A DNA stretch of 64,000 nt from Clostridium sp. 12(A) (GTDB lineage: Bacteria; Bacillota; Clostridia; Lachnospirales; Lachnospiraceae), in contig JAGI01000002.1 of NCBI GenBank assembly GCA_000526575.1, positions 3,262,501-3,326,500 of the forward strand, written 5' to 3'. The position numbers were made by a program, and so were the translations under genes. A model generated the notes under the pieces. The model made no database searches, was not told where the DNA came from, and worked only from the letters and a program-made list of their open reading frames with translations. Within the stretch, counting starts at the first letter, position 1. The number at the start of each line of letters is the position of its first letter. Below, piece by piece: positions 54,387 to 63,333 of this stretch.

Positions 54387-55328
54387 ATGGCATATTATGA
54401 TGAACAATTACAGCTTCTCCAACAGAAAATTGCACGAAAGAATCATGAGGAGACCAAACTGAAGCAATTATATATACAACGTGAGGAGCTAAGTGGGAAA
54501 GTATATGAGCTTAAGAAAAGCAAACTAGAACAGCAAAAGGATGTAGATCAACTGGAGGGCGGCAGCCTATCCTCTTTCTTCTATGCGATTATAGGGAAAA
54601 AGGAAGAGAAGCTTGATAAGGAGCGGGAGGAAGCATATGCAGCTAAGGTGAAATACGATGTGGCTTCTCGTGAGCTTTCTGCGGTGGAGGAAGATATTGC
54701 CCGAATCGAAACGGAAATAAGATTGTTAGGGGCCAGTGAAAAACAGTATGAGAAAATGTTAAAGAGTAAGGCTGAAGCAATTAAATCCACCGGATCTCAG
54801 GAGGCAGTGGAAATCTATGAGACGGAGAAACGCATTTCTTTCATAGAAAGCCAAAGGAAGGAAATCGAGGAGGCTCTTTCTGTCGGAGAAAAAGCCCTCG
54901 TTATTACGAACCGGATTCTTTCTAACATCGACAGTGCAAAGAGCTGGGGTACATGGGATTTAATGGGGGGGGGACTGATATCAGGTATGGCAAAGCACAG
55001 TCATCTTGATGAAGCTCAGAATCAGGTGGAAGATTTGCAGATACAGCTGCGCCGGTTTAAGACTGAGCTGACGGATGTAAAAATTGACGCTGATGTGCAG
55101 GTCAGTATTGACGGATTTCTAGGCTTTGCAGATTATTTCCTTGACGGTTTATTTGCAGATTGGGCGGTGTTAAATCGGATTAATGAGTCTCTGTCTCAAG
55201 TGGAAAATACGAAGAGACAGATTGAACGTGTCTTAAGCCATTTAAGAAGCATAGATACTTCCAGCAAGGCAGAGCTGGAGCGTGAGAGAATTAATCTCAA
55301 TATCCTGATTAACGAAGTGAAAATGTAA
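54387..55328 (+). CDS. Coiled-coil protein, function unknown
   Basis: A 313-residue cytoplasmic protein, nearly all helical. Two long coiled-coil regions (about 1-160 and 195-310) are joined by a glycine-rich hinge (SAKSWGTWDLMGGGLISGMA near residue 185). A second small hydrophobic patch, GGSLSSFFYAIIGKKEEKL near 58, interrupts the first coil. The architecture recalls scaffold or membrane-remodelling proteins; similar proteins occur in Clostridia next to unrelated genes. I do not recognise the family. AGAGAGG precedes the ATG. It is followed 40 nt later by a peptide-deformylase homologue. Confidence 0.65.
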   Translation: MAYYDEQLQLLQQKIARKNHEETKLKQLYIQREELSGKVYELKKSKLEQQKDVDQLEGGSLSSFFYAIIGKKEEKLDKEREEAYAAKVKYDVASRELSAVEEDIARIETEIRLLGASEKQYEKMLKSKAEAIKSTGSQEAVEIYETEKRISFIESQRKEIEEALSVGEKALVITNRILSNIDSAKSWGTWDLMGGGLISGMAKHSHLDEAQNQVEDLQIQLRRFKTELTDVKIDADVQVSIDGFLGFADYFLDGLFADWAVLNRINESLSQVENTKRQIERVLSHLRSIDTSSKAELERERINLNILINEVKM

Positions 55329-55368
55329 GGACATTTGATGCAAGCTTCCATGAAAAGGGGAAATATCA

Positions 55369-55866
55369 ATGATAAGAGAAATATTAAAGCTTGGAAATCC
55401 TCATTTGTACGAGCTAAGTGAAGAAATTGTGGATTCGGACCGTGATTTTTTAGCGGAATGGGTACAAGATTTACATGACACTCTTATGGATTACAGGAAA
55501 ACATATGGTGCAGGCCGTGCCGTAGCGGCACCTCAGATTGGAATTAAGAAACGGCTGATTTATATGTTTACCGATCAGCCGTACGTTTTTATTAACCCAG
55601 TCTTAACCTTTCCGGATGATGAGACGTATGTGCTGCTCGATGATTGCATGTCATTTCCAGGTCTCATGGTAAAGGTGGAACGTTATCGACGTGCAGAGAT
55701 GGAATACCTTGATCAGGATTTTAATCCCCAGAAGATGTTTCTGGAAGGTGATCTATCGGAACTGTTACAGCATGAATACGATCATTTAGATGGAATATTA
55801 GCTACCATGCGAGGGATTGATAATAAGTCTCTGTATATGCAGCAGATGAAGCGTGAGCTGATATAA
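55369..55866 (+). CDS. Peptide deformylase homologue
   Basis: A 165-residue protein with the three deformylase motifs: GAGRAVAAPQIG (motif I, usually GxGxAAxQ) near residue 47, DDCMSFPG (motif II, usually EGCLS) near 91 with the metal Cys, and LLQHEYDHLDGI (motif III, HExDH) near 131. The Glu of motif II is Asp and Gly is Asp, and the enzyme is a little diverged, so it is likely a second, non-housekeeping deformylase. AAAAGGGG precedes the ATG. Confidence 0.85.
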   Translation: MIREILKLGNPHLYELSEEIVDSDRDFLAEWVQDLHDTLMDYRKTYGAGRAVAAPQIGIKKRLIYMFTDQPYVFINPVLTFPDDETYVLLDDCMSFPGLMVKVERYRRAEMEYLDQDFNPQKMFLEGDLSELLQHEYDHLDGILATMRGIDNKSLYMQQMKRELI

Positions 55867-55903
55867 CAGGGCTTAATAGTATATAATCAAAGGAGGGTTT
55901 ACA

Positions 55904-56671
55904 ATGAGCAGCTTATTTGACTTAAAAGGAAAGTTTGCTATTGTTACGGGGGCTTCTTCCGGGCTTGGGAGACAATTTGCCCTTGCACTGGCAAGAGAAG
56001 GTGTGAATGTTGCAATCGTTGCCAGACGTCTGGACCGTTTGGAATCGGTAAAAAAGGAAATTGAAGATCTGGGAGTAAGGTGCTATACCCATGGATGCGA
56101 TGTAACGAAGACGGAAGAAATCGTTCAGACAGTGGCAGATATAAAAGAGCATTTTGGTAGAATTGATATCCTGGTAAACAACGCAGGCCTTGGTCTTTCG
56201 GATGCGGCGGAGAATACCACAGATGAAATGTGGCATCGAATGATGGATACCAACATTAATGGTGTGTTTTTCTTTGCCCGCGAGGTGGGGCGTATTATGG
56301 TAGCTCAGAAATATGGTAGGATTATTAATCTTGGCTCCATTCATTCCACCGTTGCCATGCCGGGATTCCCCATCTCTGCATATGCTACCACAAAGGGGGC
56401 CGTACTGATGATGACAAAATCACTGGCCAATGAATGGGCCAAGCATGGTGTTACCGTAAATGCCATAGGTCCTGCCTATTTCCCAAGTGAAATGACGTCT
56501 GATGTATTAGATAACAAAGAGATGTACGATGCAATCTGCAACTTATGCCCCATGGGAAGGCCGGGGCGTGACGGCGAATTAGACGGGGCTTTGATTTATT
56601 TTGCGTCTGACGCCTCTTCCTATACAACAGGACAGCTGCTTCAGATAGACGGCGGTTGGACAACCATTTAA
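55904..56671 (+). CDS. Short-chain dehydrogenase/reductase
   Basis: A 255-residue NAD(P)-dependent oxidoreductase. The cofactor motif is TGASSGLGRQFA near residue 15, NNAGL near 91, and the catalytic Ser-Tyr-Lys are in LGSIHS and YATTKGA near 145-165. The end DASSYTTGQLLQIDGGWTT is the typical SDR C-terminus. Closest subgroups are gluconate 5-dehydrogenase or 3-oxoacyl-ACP reductase-like sugar/alcohol dehydrogenases. AAAGGAGGG precedes the ATG, and it is closed by a terminator at 56677. Confidence 0.9.
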   Translation: MSSLFDLKGKFAIVTGASSGLGRQFALALAREGVNVAIVARRLDRLESVKKEIEDLGVRCYTHGCDVTKTEEIVQTVADIKEHFGRIDILVNNAGLGLSDAAENTTDEMWHRMMDTNINGVFFFAREVGRIMVAQKYGRIINLGSIHSTVAMPGFPISAYATTKGAVLMMTKSLANEWAKHGVTVNAIGPAYFPSEMTSDVLDNKEMYDAICNLCPMGRPGRDGELDGALIYFASDASSYTTGQLLQIDGGWTTI

Positions 56672-56676
56672 TCATT

Positions 56677-56707
56677 AGCCTGGGACAGTAAAAAGTCCCG
56701 GGCTTTA
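56677..56707 (+). terminator. Rho-independent terminator
   Basis: AGCCTGGGAC pairs with GTCCCGGGCT around AGTAAAAA, followed by TTATTC. Confidence 0.75.
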
Positions 56708-56839
56708 TTCGCGCTTAAGGAAAGCAAATACAAACAAAGCAGCGGACCTGACAATATCGTGCAAAAGAAGTCTGGAGCTTTCTACCAATAAATGATACCA
56801 TAAAGAAAATACCAAATAGATACCTATAGGAGTTACACC

Positions 56840-57481
56840 ATGAAAATAGGAATAATACAGGCCAGTTCCCAGAGTGATAAAAACAGTATATTAGAAAACA
56901 GTGTTAACATGGCTGTCAGGGGCAAAGAGCATGAGGTGATTAACTTTGGAGTCTTTGGAGAGGAAAAGAGAACCTACTCCTATGTTCAGATCGCATTATG
57001 TATCAGTTTGCTGATTGAGAGCAAAGCAGTCGATTTTGTTGTGACTGGGTGTTCTTCCGGACAAGGAATGATGCTTGCCTGCAACAGCCTTCCTGGAATA
57101 TTATGCGGGTATATTGAGAACCCTTCTGATGCTTACCTGTTTGGAAGAATCAATGATGGAAACGTGGTTTCCTATCCCTTAGGGCTGAATTTTGGCTGGG
57201 CGGGTGAACTCAATCTGCAAAGTACTATGAATGCATTGTTTGAAGAACCGTTTGGTATTGGATATCCGGTTGAAGATGCAGACCGGAAGAAGGAAGATAC
57301 TAAGTTAATCAAACACATCAATTCTCTGAGTAAAAAAAGTCTAATTGATGTCTTGCCAGAGCTGGATAAAGAATTTGTGAGAGCAGCTTTAAGCTATGAT
57401 TGTGTGTATTCCTATATTATGGAACATGGGAAAGACATTAACTTAAAGAGAATGATGGAGAGTATGAGGGATGTACAATGA
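56840..57481 (+). CDS. RpiB/LacA/LacB-family sugar-phosphate isomerase
   Basis: A 213-residue protein of the ribose-5-phosphate isomerase B / galactose-6-phosphate isomerase family. It starts MKIGIIQASSQSDKN, and the active-site segment reads VDFVVTGCSSGQGMMLACNS near residue 65 with the catalytic-type Cys. It is longer than RpiB (about 150) because of a 60-residue C-terminal extension. The substrate is unknown, since no transporter or kinase lies next to it. TATAGGAG precedes the ATG. The nitroreductase gene follows 59 nt later. Confidence 0.82.
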   Translation: MKIGIIQASSQSDKNSILENSVNMAVRGKEHEVINFGVFGEEKRTYSYVQIALCISLLIESKAVDFVVTGCSSGQGMMLACNSLPGILCGYIENPSDAYLFGRINDGNVVSYPLGLNFGWAGELNLQSTMNALFEEPFGIGYPVEDADRKKEDTKLIKHINSLSKKSLIDVLPELDKEFVRAALSYDCVYSYIMEHGKDINLKRMMESMRDVQ

Positions 57482-57540
57482 AAGCAGGTAACATTGCCAA
57501 TTGTGTATAGAATATAAGAAAGAGAAAGGATAGAAAAATC

Positions 57541-58131
57541 ATGCTGGAAGCCATTAAAAACAGACGCAGCATACGGAAATTCAAAGATGATGAGGTGCCA
57601 AAGCACATGATAGAAGAGATCATACAGTCTGGTATACTTGCCCCCTCCTCTAAAAATGGTCAGCCCTGGAAATTTGTGGTTGTTTCCGGAAATGCTAAGG
57701 CAGAAATGGTGACAGCCATGGGAAATGGGTTAGAGAGAGAAAAGGAACGTCCCCTTTTACCGAATGTCTCTCATTATATTTCTGGAGCAGCCCATACCCT
57801 TAAGATTATGGAACAAGCCCCAGTAACAATCTTTATCATCAATCCTGTGGGCATTGACGTACACTCATCGTTGACCGAGGAAGAGCATATCAGTGAGATC
57901 TGTAACGCTCAGTCTATTGGTGCGGCGATTGAAAATATGATACTGACAGCCACTGAGCTTGGACTGGGAAGCTTATGGATCTGTGATACTTATTTTGCTT
58001 ATGATGAGCTGCAAAACTACTTAAATACAGGCGGTGAACTATTTGCGGCTTTATCAATCGGATATGCACAAGAGGCACCGGGCGCAAGGCCTAGAAAAAG
58101 CATGAATGAGGTTGTAGAGTGGCGTGTATAA
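57541..58131 (+). CDS. Nitroreductase-family protein
   Basis: A 196-residue FMN-dependent reductase. It has the N-terminal FMN-phosphate motif KNRRSIRKFKDDEVP, the segment APSSKNGQPWKFVVV near residue 35, AQSIGAAIENMILTATELGL near 123 and GSLWICD near 144. Such enzymes reduce nitro groups, quinones or flavin-like substrates with NAD(P)H. AAAGGA precedes the ATG with about 10 nt spacing. It probably belongs to a short operon with the isomerase gene. Confidence 0.9.
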   Translation: MLEAIKNRRSIRKFKDDEVPKHMIEEIIQSGILAPSSKNGQPWKFVVVSGNAKAEMVTAMGNGLEREKERPLLPNVSHYISGAAHTLKIMEQAPVTIFIINPVGIDVHSSLTEEEHISEICNAQSIGAAIENMILTATELGLGSLWICDTYFAYDELQNYLNTGGELFAALSIGYAQEAPGARPRKSMNEVVEWRV

Positions 58132-58275
58132 TGCCTCATGTTTATATTAGCTTAAGATTTTTGTAACTTTCCTCCTTTTTCCATTTTTGGTATAATATAT
58201 GTGTCAGAAGAATAATAACATAAGATGTATCTGAAGCAGCGTAACGACACCACTATTATGCAAGGAGGATAATAT

Positions 58276-58941
58276 ATGTTTGGTAAAAGAAAACGACTGA
58301 AATTCATAGAAGAAAATAAGGTTTCAAAAGACAATCAGGTATATTTAGGCCTGGGAAATATTCTGGTGGATATGAACGATATTACAGGCTATGTACTGGA
58401 AATGCGTATTAATGTAAATGATTTTAAGAACCTTTTGGCTGATGCCTGGGAGATATCCGACTCCAAGTCATTTGCGGATACCCTGGAGTGGCTTTTAGCC
58501 GAAGGCCACCGTGGTGAGTTTGGAGATAAATTTGAACAGTATAAAAATGGAGATACCGGAGCTCTTAGCGGCAAAGCTGCCATGGCCATTAAAGAACTAT
58601 ACGAATATGCAGAGGACTACAAATTTGATAAAAAGTACCTTGATGAATGCAGAAGCATCTCGGCATGGGATTTTGAACGGGCTGCGTTCCTTACAAGAGG
58701 TGCTTATCACGTAGGATATATTTCACAGGATGAGGCCTGGAACATAATAAAGAACAGGATTGCACCGGCAGTTGTAAGCGCTGGTTTTCATAGCTGGCAG
58801 GATTATGCTGCTTCCTTCTTAATGGGACGTAGCATCTGCTATGGAGCTGACCCGGGAGACGTACTTTACCCGATTTCAGATATGTTGAATGGAAAAGAGG
58901 CTTCTGTATGGAAAGAATATCCCATTGGTGAACTGAAGTAA
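58276..58941 (+). CDS. DUF1266 family protein
   Basis: A 221-residue cytoplasmic protein matching DUF1266 (PF06889): WEISDSKSFADTLEWLLAEG near residue 58, SAWDFERAAFLTRGAYHVGY near 128 and HSWQDYAASFLMGRSI near 172. The family is found near toxin-antitoxin-like or surface systems in some bacteria, but its role is unknown. CAAGGAGG precedes the ATG. It is a single gene, closed by the terminator at 58984. Confidence 0.85.
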   Translation: MFGKRKRLKFIEENKVSKDNQVYLGLGNILVDMNDITGYVLEMRINVNDFKNLLADAWEISDSKSFADTLEWLLAEGHRGEFGDKFEQYKNGDTGALSGKAAMAIKELYEYAEDYKFDKKYLDECRSISAWDFERAAFLTRGAYHVGYISQDEAWNIIKNRIAPAVVSAGFHSWQDYAASFLMGRSICYGADPGDVLYPISDMLNGKEASVWKEYPIGELK

Positions 58942-58983
58942 AATTATTTATTTGGTTTACATAAAGCAAACGTTAACATAATA

Positions 58984-59035
58984 AAGATACCCCTTGACTG
59001 GATTCTAAGAAACCAATCGAGGGGTATCTTTTATA
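58984..59035 (+). terminator. Bidirectional terminator
   Basis: AAGATACCCCTTGA pairs with TCGAGGGGTATCTT, followed by TTATATTA. It stands between the DUF1266 gene and a convergent small gene. Confidence 0.88.
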
Positions 59036-59063
59036 TTACTTTATATAAGGCTGATGTAATGAT

Positions 59064-59285
59064 TTAAAAGCTTCCATTTATTTTATCTACCAGGTTATCA
59101 TAGGTCTGTCCGGTAGCAATTGCATAAATGGATATCAACAATAAAATTCCTGCAGCAATCAGATAGAGGGGCTTAAAATGAAAGCCATATCCGTTGTTTT
59201 TATTCTTATAATAAGAAAACAAATTAAAACCGATGTATCCTAGGGATATAACAAAGATAAGGTATGTAATCAATTGAGGTGTCAT
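59064..59285 (-). CDS. Small membrane protein, 73 residues
   Basis: A 73-residue protein with two membrane segments (about 5-24 and 40-60) joined by a basic, Asn/Gly-rich loop (YYKNKNNGYGFHFK). No known family. GAAAGGAG precedes the ATG. It is directly behind the gene at 59318-59833 with 32 nt between, so the two form one operon. Confidence 0.65.
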   Translation of the reverse strand: MTPQLITYLIFVISLGYIGFNLFSYYKNKNNGYGFHFKPLYLIAAGILLLISIYAIATGQTYDNLVDKINGSF

Positions 59286-59317
59286 AACGTTTCTCCTTTC
59301 TCATGGATGAATCTTTA

Positions 59318-59833
59318 CTATGTTAAATGAAAGCGGTTACGCAAAGCCTGATACTCTTCCTTTTGTCCATAGCTGATCTGATATTCACTGCTTCCTGGCA
59401 AATCTTCGGCCAGAGTCTGAACGGTAAACAGGTGCTTTCCCTCTTTGTCGTGAAAGAGATAGTTGGTACCAACGGTCGAATATGGCTTAGGGGTGATCTG
59501 ATCCACGAAATAGCTTCCCACCAGTTCGATTTTTTTGTCGTCTGGCAAGTAGCTGTATACTTCAATGGGGCCACTCTCTTTGTCAAACAGTAATAGGTAG
59601 GAATAATAAGTGGTTTTAGTCAGTACCAGGGAAGATTGTTCTATAAAGTGTCCGTTGACGAATACTTTGTTCGTTAAATCAACTCCTGCCCAATGCAGAA
59701 GATTCTTTAGTTGACTTTTTAAATCATTATCTTCTTCTGCCCGGAGCCCGCTTTGATTGTATTGTTTTAAACGAATGTTATAAAACACGCAATAGGCTAT
59801 TACTGCGGAAAAAATTACAATAATCCACATCAT
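59318..59833 (-). CDS. Membrane-anchored hypothetical protein
   Basis: A 171-residue protein with one N-terminal membrane anchor (about residues 2-20) and a strand-rich outer or inner domain (SYLLLFDKESGPIEVYSY and YLFHDKEGKHLFTVQTLAED). No known family. AAAGGAG lies about 9 nt before the first of two adjacent ATGs. It is the first gene of a two-gene operon with the small membrane protein at 59064. Confidence 0.65.
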   Translation of the reverse strand: MMWIIVIFSAVIAYCVFYNIRLKQYNQSGLRAEEDNDLKSQLKNLLHWAGVDLTNKVFVNGHFIEQSSLVLTKTTYYSYLLLFDKESGPIEVYSYLPDDKKIELVGSYFVDQITPKPYSTVGTNYLFHDKEGKHLFTVQTLAEDLPGSSEYQISYGQKEEYQALRNRFHLT

Positions 59834-60053
59834 ATTATATCAACTCCTTTTATTTTATGAAATTATTATATAATAAAATGGTAATGATTTCTATAATTAT
59901 TTTTGATTATGAACTTCATTTAATATTTATAGAATTAAATGTTATAATGTAAAAAATGCGAGAGAGCCAATAATGAGGGAAAGCAAATTGGAGAGTAGAT
60001 AGGTAGAAAAAGCTAATAGGAATCTTAAATGATTCTTAGAAAAGGGGGGCTAT

Positions 60054-60446
60054 GTGAAATTAGGAGCTACGTTATACATTAAGAATACAGTGGAAGCTGT
60101 GGAATGCTACAGGGAAGCATTTGGTCTTACACTGGGATATCATGAAGTGTATCCAGATGGAACTTATATGCATGCAGAGCTTAAGAAAGACGGGAAAGAA
60201 GTATTTGCCGTCAGCGAATCCACAAATGATACAATGGTAAACATGATGCTTTCCTCCAACCAAAAGGAAGCCCGTCCTACCATGTGTTTTGGTTTAAGCT
60301 TTGAACATGATGAGGAAGTAAAAAGAGCCTTTCATAAATTAAGTGAGAAAGGGACCATACTTTTGCCCCTGGGATCACTTCCGTGGAGCACCTGCTGCGC
60401 AGAGGTAGTGGATGAATACGGAGTATACTGGTATTTAAGCGTATGA
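60054..60446 (+). CDS. VOC-family protein
   Basis: A 130-residue glyoxalase/dioxygenase-fold protein. It starts with GTG behind AAAGGGGGG and opens MKLGATLYIKNTVEAVECYR, then EAFGLTLGYHE, and ends with VDEYGVYWYLS, typical of PhnB-like VOC proteins. The activity is unknown. It is convergent with the MATE gene, separated by a bidirectional terminator. It is similar in type, but not obviously in sequence, to the VOC gene at 49663. Confidence 0.82.
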   Translation: MKLGATLYIKNTVEAVECYREAFGLTLGYHEVYPDGTYMHAELKKDGKEVFAVSESTNDTMVNMMLSSNQKEARPTMCFGLSFEHDEEVKRAFHKLSEKGTILLPLGSLPWSTCCAEVVDEYGVYWYLSV

Positions 60447-60447
60447 A

Positions 60448-60478
60448 AAAAAGCAGCCTCTAATCTAAGGCTGCTTTC
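60448..60478. terminator. Bidirectional terminator
   Basis: AAAGCAGCCT pairs with AGGCTGCTTT around CTAATCTA, with A/T runs on both sides; it serves the VOC gene and, on the minus strand, overlaps the end of the MATE gene. Confidence 0.8.
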
Positions 60479-61794
60479 CATTTCCCCGTACGGTACTGGA
60501 GATAAGAGATAATATAGTTTGTAAGCCAGCCAATGGGAACCGCATACCATACCATGGCAACGCCGAACCGTGGGGCAAGAGTGACTGCCATAACCACCCG
60601 GATGGTGAGATTTGCGAAGTTTGCAATGGTGAACATCTTCATATCGGCGGCCCCCCGAAGCAGGCCGTCTGTACTCATCTTAAGGCCAATGAGAACAAAG
60701 AAGAAGCCCATAAATCTTAAATAGCCGGTTCCGGTCTCATATGCAAGCTGGGTTCCGCCTCCTCCCAGAAACAGCCTGACGATGGGAGTATGAAACAGCT
60801 CTAACATCACACAGGTAAATACAGCAAACAGGAATATAAATTGATTGGCGTCATGATAGCCCTTTCGAACCCGTTCTGCCTTTCCTGCTCCCAGGTTTTG
60901 TGCGGTATAGGAAGACATGGCGTTTCCAATGGCAGCCATAGGCACCACACAAATACTTTCTACACGCATGGCAGAAGAAAAGCCTGCCAATACCTCACTA
61001 CCAAAGCTGTTAACAACGGACTGGACTAGTAGCATTCCAATCGCCACGGTAGACTGCTGTAAGATAGAGGGCAGGGCCACCTTTGACATTTCCGACAGAG
61101 AAGAAGAATCAAATGGAGTCTGAAGGTAAGAGACATATTTTTTAAATTCCCGGATTAAAAGAAGAACGGAAAGCAAAACAGAGACACCCTGAGCAATAAA
61201 GGTAGCCCAGGCTGCACCCCGTACCCCAAGTCCCAGATTATAAACCATAAAGACAGCCAAAAGGATGTTGAGCAGGGAGGAAAAAATCAGGAGATACAAA
61301 GGAATTCTTGATTTTCCAACTGCGTTAAATATGGCGGAAATCACGTTATACATAAACAAAAAGGGCAGACCCCAGAAATAAATATGAAGGTAATCCGTAG
61401 CCATATCTAAAATATTCTCCGGGGTATTTAGATAGGTCATGAAGTCTCTGCCAAACATAAGTCCAATGGCAGCCAATAGGATGCTGAGAATTAAAAATGA
61501 GATGAGAGCCGTTGTGGCTGACTGTATCATTTTCTTATAATTCCTGGCACCCAGATAGTGTCCGGTGATGACCGAAGCGCCAACGCCTCCTCCAATGGCA
61601 ATACAGATAAATACATTGGTAAAGGAATAGGAAGCACCTATGGCGGCCAGGGCATCCTCGCTGACGAAACGGCCTACAATCACCGAATCTGCCATGGTAT
61701 AAAACTGTTGGAACAGGTTGCCGATAATCATCGGCACAGTAAAGACAGCCAGGGCTTTGGCAGGTTTATCGTTAATTAAGTATTCTTTGTCCAT
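60460..61794 (-). CDS. MATE-family efflux transporter
   Basis: A 444-residue multidrug and toxin extrusion protein with about 12 membrane segments in two similar halves. MATE signatures are seen in FTVPMIIGNLFQQFYTMADS near residue 17 and the second-half MAAIGNAMSSYTAQNLGAGK near 290. It would export drugs or cations in exchange for Na+ or H+. AGGAGCAAGAG precedes the ATG. It lies 23 nt behind the ArsR-type gene and is clearly its regulated partner. Confidence 0.93.
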   Translation of the reverse strand: MDKEYLINDKPAKALAVFTVPMIIGNLFQQFYTMADSVIVGRFVSEDALAAIGASYSFTNVFICIAIGGGVGASVITGHYLGARNYKKMIQSATTALISFLILSILLAAIGLMFGRDFMTYLNTPENILDMATDYLHIYFWGLPFLFMYNVISAIFNAVGKSRIPLYLLIFSSLLNILLAVFMVYNLGLGVRGAAWATFIAQGVSVLLSVLLLIREFKKYVSYLQTPFDSSSLSEMSKVALPSILQQSTVAIGMLLVQSVVNSFGSEVLAGFSSAMRVESICVVPMAAIGNAMSSYTAQNLGAGKAERVRKGYHDANQFIFLFAVFTCVMLELFHTPIVRLFLGGGGTQLAYETGTGYLRFMGFFFVLIGLKMSTDGLLRGAADMKMFTIANFANLTIRVVMAVTLAPRFGVAMVWYAVPIGWLTNYIISYLQYRTGKWKAALD

Positions 61795-61817
61795 CTCTTG
61801 CTCCTAAGTCATAGATT

Positions 61818-62144
61818 TCATTGCTTTTTTCCGCATTCATATTCACAGCTGCATTCTAATGCTTCTTTACCATTCTCTTGCTGCGTCGAAAATGTATCGG
61901 TAAATTGGCGGATCGTATCAGTTACCAAATCAGTATTGACCAGATAATGCATATGGTATCCCATTTTGGACCCGGTTATCACACCGGCTTTTTTTAATAG
62001 GTTCATTTGCTGGGATACAGCGGGTTCACTAATTCCTAGCTTTTTTGACACAGCTCTGACACAGTAGTGACGTTCCATTAATAGCTTCAGAATCTTGTAT
62101 CTGGTAGGATCTGTAATAATGTGAACAATGGCGATAGGATCCAT
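61818..62144 (-). CDS. ArsR-family repressor
   Basis: A 108-residue winged helix-turn-helix repressor: DPTRYKILKLLMERHYCVRA near residue 12, LGISEPAVSQQMNLLKKAGV near 36 (recognition helix), then the wing YHMHYLVN. The tail ECSCEYECGKK has three Cys and could bind metal or sense a reactive compound. GAAAGGAA precedes the ATG. A perfect 8-6-8 palindrome lies upstream (62190). It would repress its own operon with the MATE pump. Confidence 0.9.
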   Translation of the reverse strand: MDPIAIVHIITDPTRYKILKLLMERHYCVRAVSKKLGISEPAVSQQMNLLKKAGVITGSKMGYHMHYLVNTDLVTDTIRQFTDTFSTQQENGKEALECSCEYECGKKQ

Positions 62145-62189
62145 GATGATTCCTTTCTTTTTTTCTATGACAGTTTTATTAGTTGTATT

Positions 62190-62211
62190 TAATTAAGCTT
62201 TTACTTAATTA
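62190..62211. promoter_or_regulatory. ArsR-type operator
   Basis: TAATTAAG-CTTTTA-CTTAATTA is a perfect 8-bp inverted repeat with a 6-nt spacer, 46 nt before the repressor start, in the promoter region of arsR-MATE. Size and AT-rich character match known ArsR-family operators. Confidence 0.7.
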
Positions 62212-62235
62212 GATTAATCCCACCGCCCTGGTTTG

Positions 62236-62997
62236 TCAAGAAAGTTTTTTTGAAAATACCATAAGCTGTAGGCTTTTTGGAGAAGCAGGTGCTCCACAAA
62301 AGTCTGAATAAGTTTTTTGCACTGTCATATTTCTGGTCTTTAAGATGGATTTAATCTCTTTCATTGAATAAAGGCGAATGGGGTCTCCATAAATAATGTC
62401 AGGCTTTACGGTTGGTTCTCCGTAGGGGAGACTATACCCACCATTGAGCATGATTCTTTTATCTGGAATCCACTCAAATTGAGAGAGGGACAGGGTGCTG
62501 ATTCCTGCTTCCCAGTTATATTTTGGGAAATAAAGCTCTGCGTGTTCTGCCCGGCAGATATCCATAACGTGTGCACCACCCGGTTTCAGAGCATTTGAGA
62601 TGACGTCAAAAATCTTCAGATTTTCCATGTCATTTTCCAAATATCCAATGGCTCCGTCCGCCAGATTCAGTACTACATCAAAATCCTGTGAAAAGGTAAC
62701 CTCACGGATATCGGATAAGAGGAAGGTGGCAGGCAGGGAGTAATCCCTTGCTGTTTTTATGGCATCTTCAATATAATCTCTTGTAATGTCAATGCCCACC
62801 ACTTCAAAGCCTTTCCTGGCAAATGATAAGGAGTGTCTGCCGTATCCGCAGGCCAGATCTAAGATTCGCTCATTTCCTTTTAAGTTCAACGTTTCAATGA
62901 TAAAATTTACCTGCCTTTCCGTATCCTCTACCCAAGAGTGATTTTTAATATCAAGGCTCCATATCTGTTTGTACCAATCCGATTGTTTTGGCTTCAT
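62236..62997 (-). CDS. Class I SAM-dependent methyltransferase
   Basis: A 253-residue methyltransferase: the SAM motif ERILDLACGYGRHSLSFARK near residue 42, VVGIDITRDYIEDA near 66, and the motif IV region DFDVVLNLADGAIGYL near 108. The substrate is unknown. ATG 62997 follows AAAGGAA; a longer frame to 63120 has no ribosome binding site. It is a single gene, adjacent to the ArsR operon but with its own start region. Confidence 0.88.
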   Translation of the reverse strand: MKPKQSDWYKQIWSLDIKNHSWVEDTERQVNFIIETLNLKGNERILDLACGYGRHSLSFARKGFEVVGIDITRDYIEDAIKTARDYSLPATFLLSDIREVTFSQDFDVVLNLADGAIGYLENDMENLKIFDVISNALKPGGAHVMDICRAEHAELYFPKYNWEAGISTLSLSQFEWIPDKRIMLNGGYSLPYGEPTVKPDIIYGDPIRLYSMKEIKSILKTRNMTVQKTYSDFCGAPASPKSLQLMVFSKKLS

Positions 62998-63224
62998 ATT
63001 AAATTCCTTTCGTATTTTAATTGCCGGCATATTCAGTATACAGAATTTAGTAAAAAATGGTAGACTTATATTTTCCATTATGATATGATTTTGATGATAG
63101 TGCGGAAAGAAATATTCCAAACTTTTTTGTGCATATTTAACAAAAATTATAGGATAAATTGAACGTTTTGCAGATAGATTTCCTTTTCTATCCGTGCTAT
63201 ACTACGTTTAGAAAATAGATGTGT

Positions 63225-63253
63225 AGTTTGTGACTGGTCATGCAGGCAAGGTC
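63225..63253 (+). promoter_or_regulatory. Ribonucleic antiterminator (RAT) site
   Basis: GTTTGTGACTGGTCATGCAG followed by GCAAGGTC closely matches the RAT consensus bound by BglG/LicT-type proteins. It overlaps the 5' arm of the terminator at 63243-63318. Confidence 0.85.
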
Positions 63254-63318
63254 TACAGGGGTTGTAATCACGTATCAGTGTTATACTGTGGTCCTCTGTG
63301 CTTGTCTTTTTTTTGTTC
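63243..63318 (+). terminator. Conditional terminator of the antiterminator operon
   Basis: GGCAAG pairs with CTTGTC, and ACAGGGG with CCTCTGT, followed by TTTTTTTT. A LicT-type protein bound to the RAT site would block this hairpin, giving readthrough into the gene below. Confidence 0.75.
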
Positions 63319-63333
63319 TATTTGAAGGGGAAT

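Larger units (their letters stand above)
62998..63333. other. Divergent region with RAT leader
   Basis: About 335 nt between the methyltransferase and the antiterminator gene. It contains the start region of the methyltransferase (minus), a possible -10 box TATACT at about 63199, and the RAT/terminator leader (63225-63318) on the plus strand. Confidence 0.6.
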
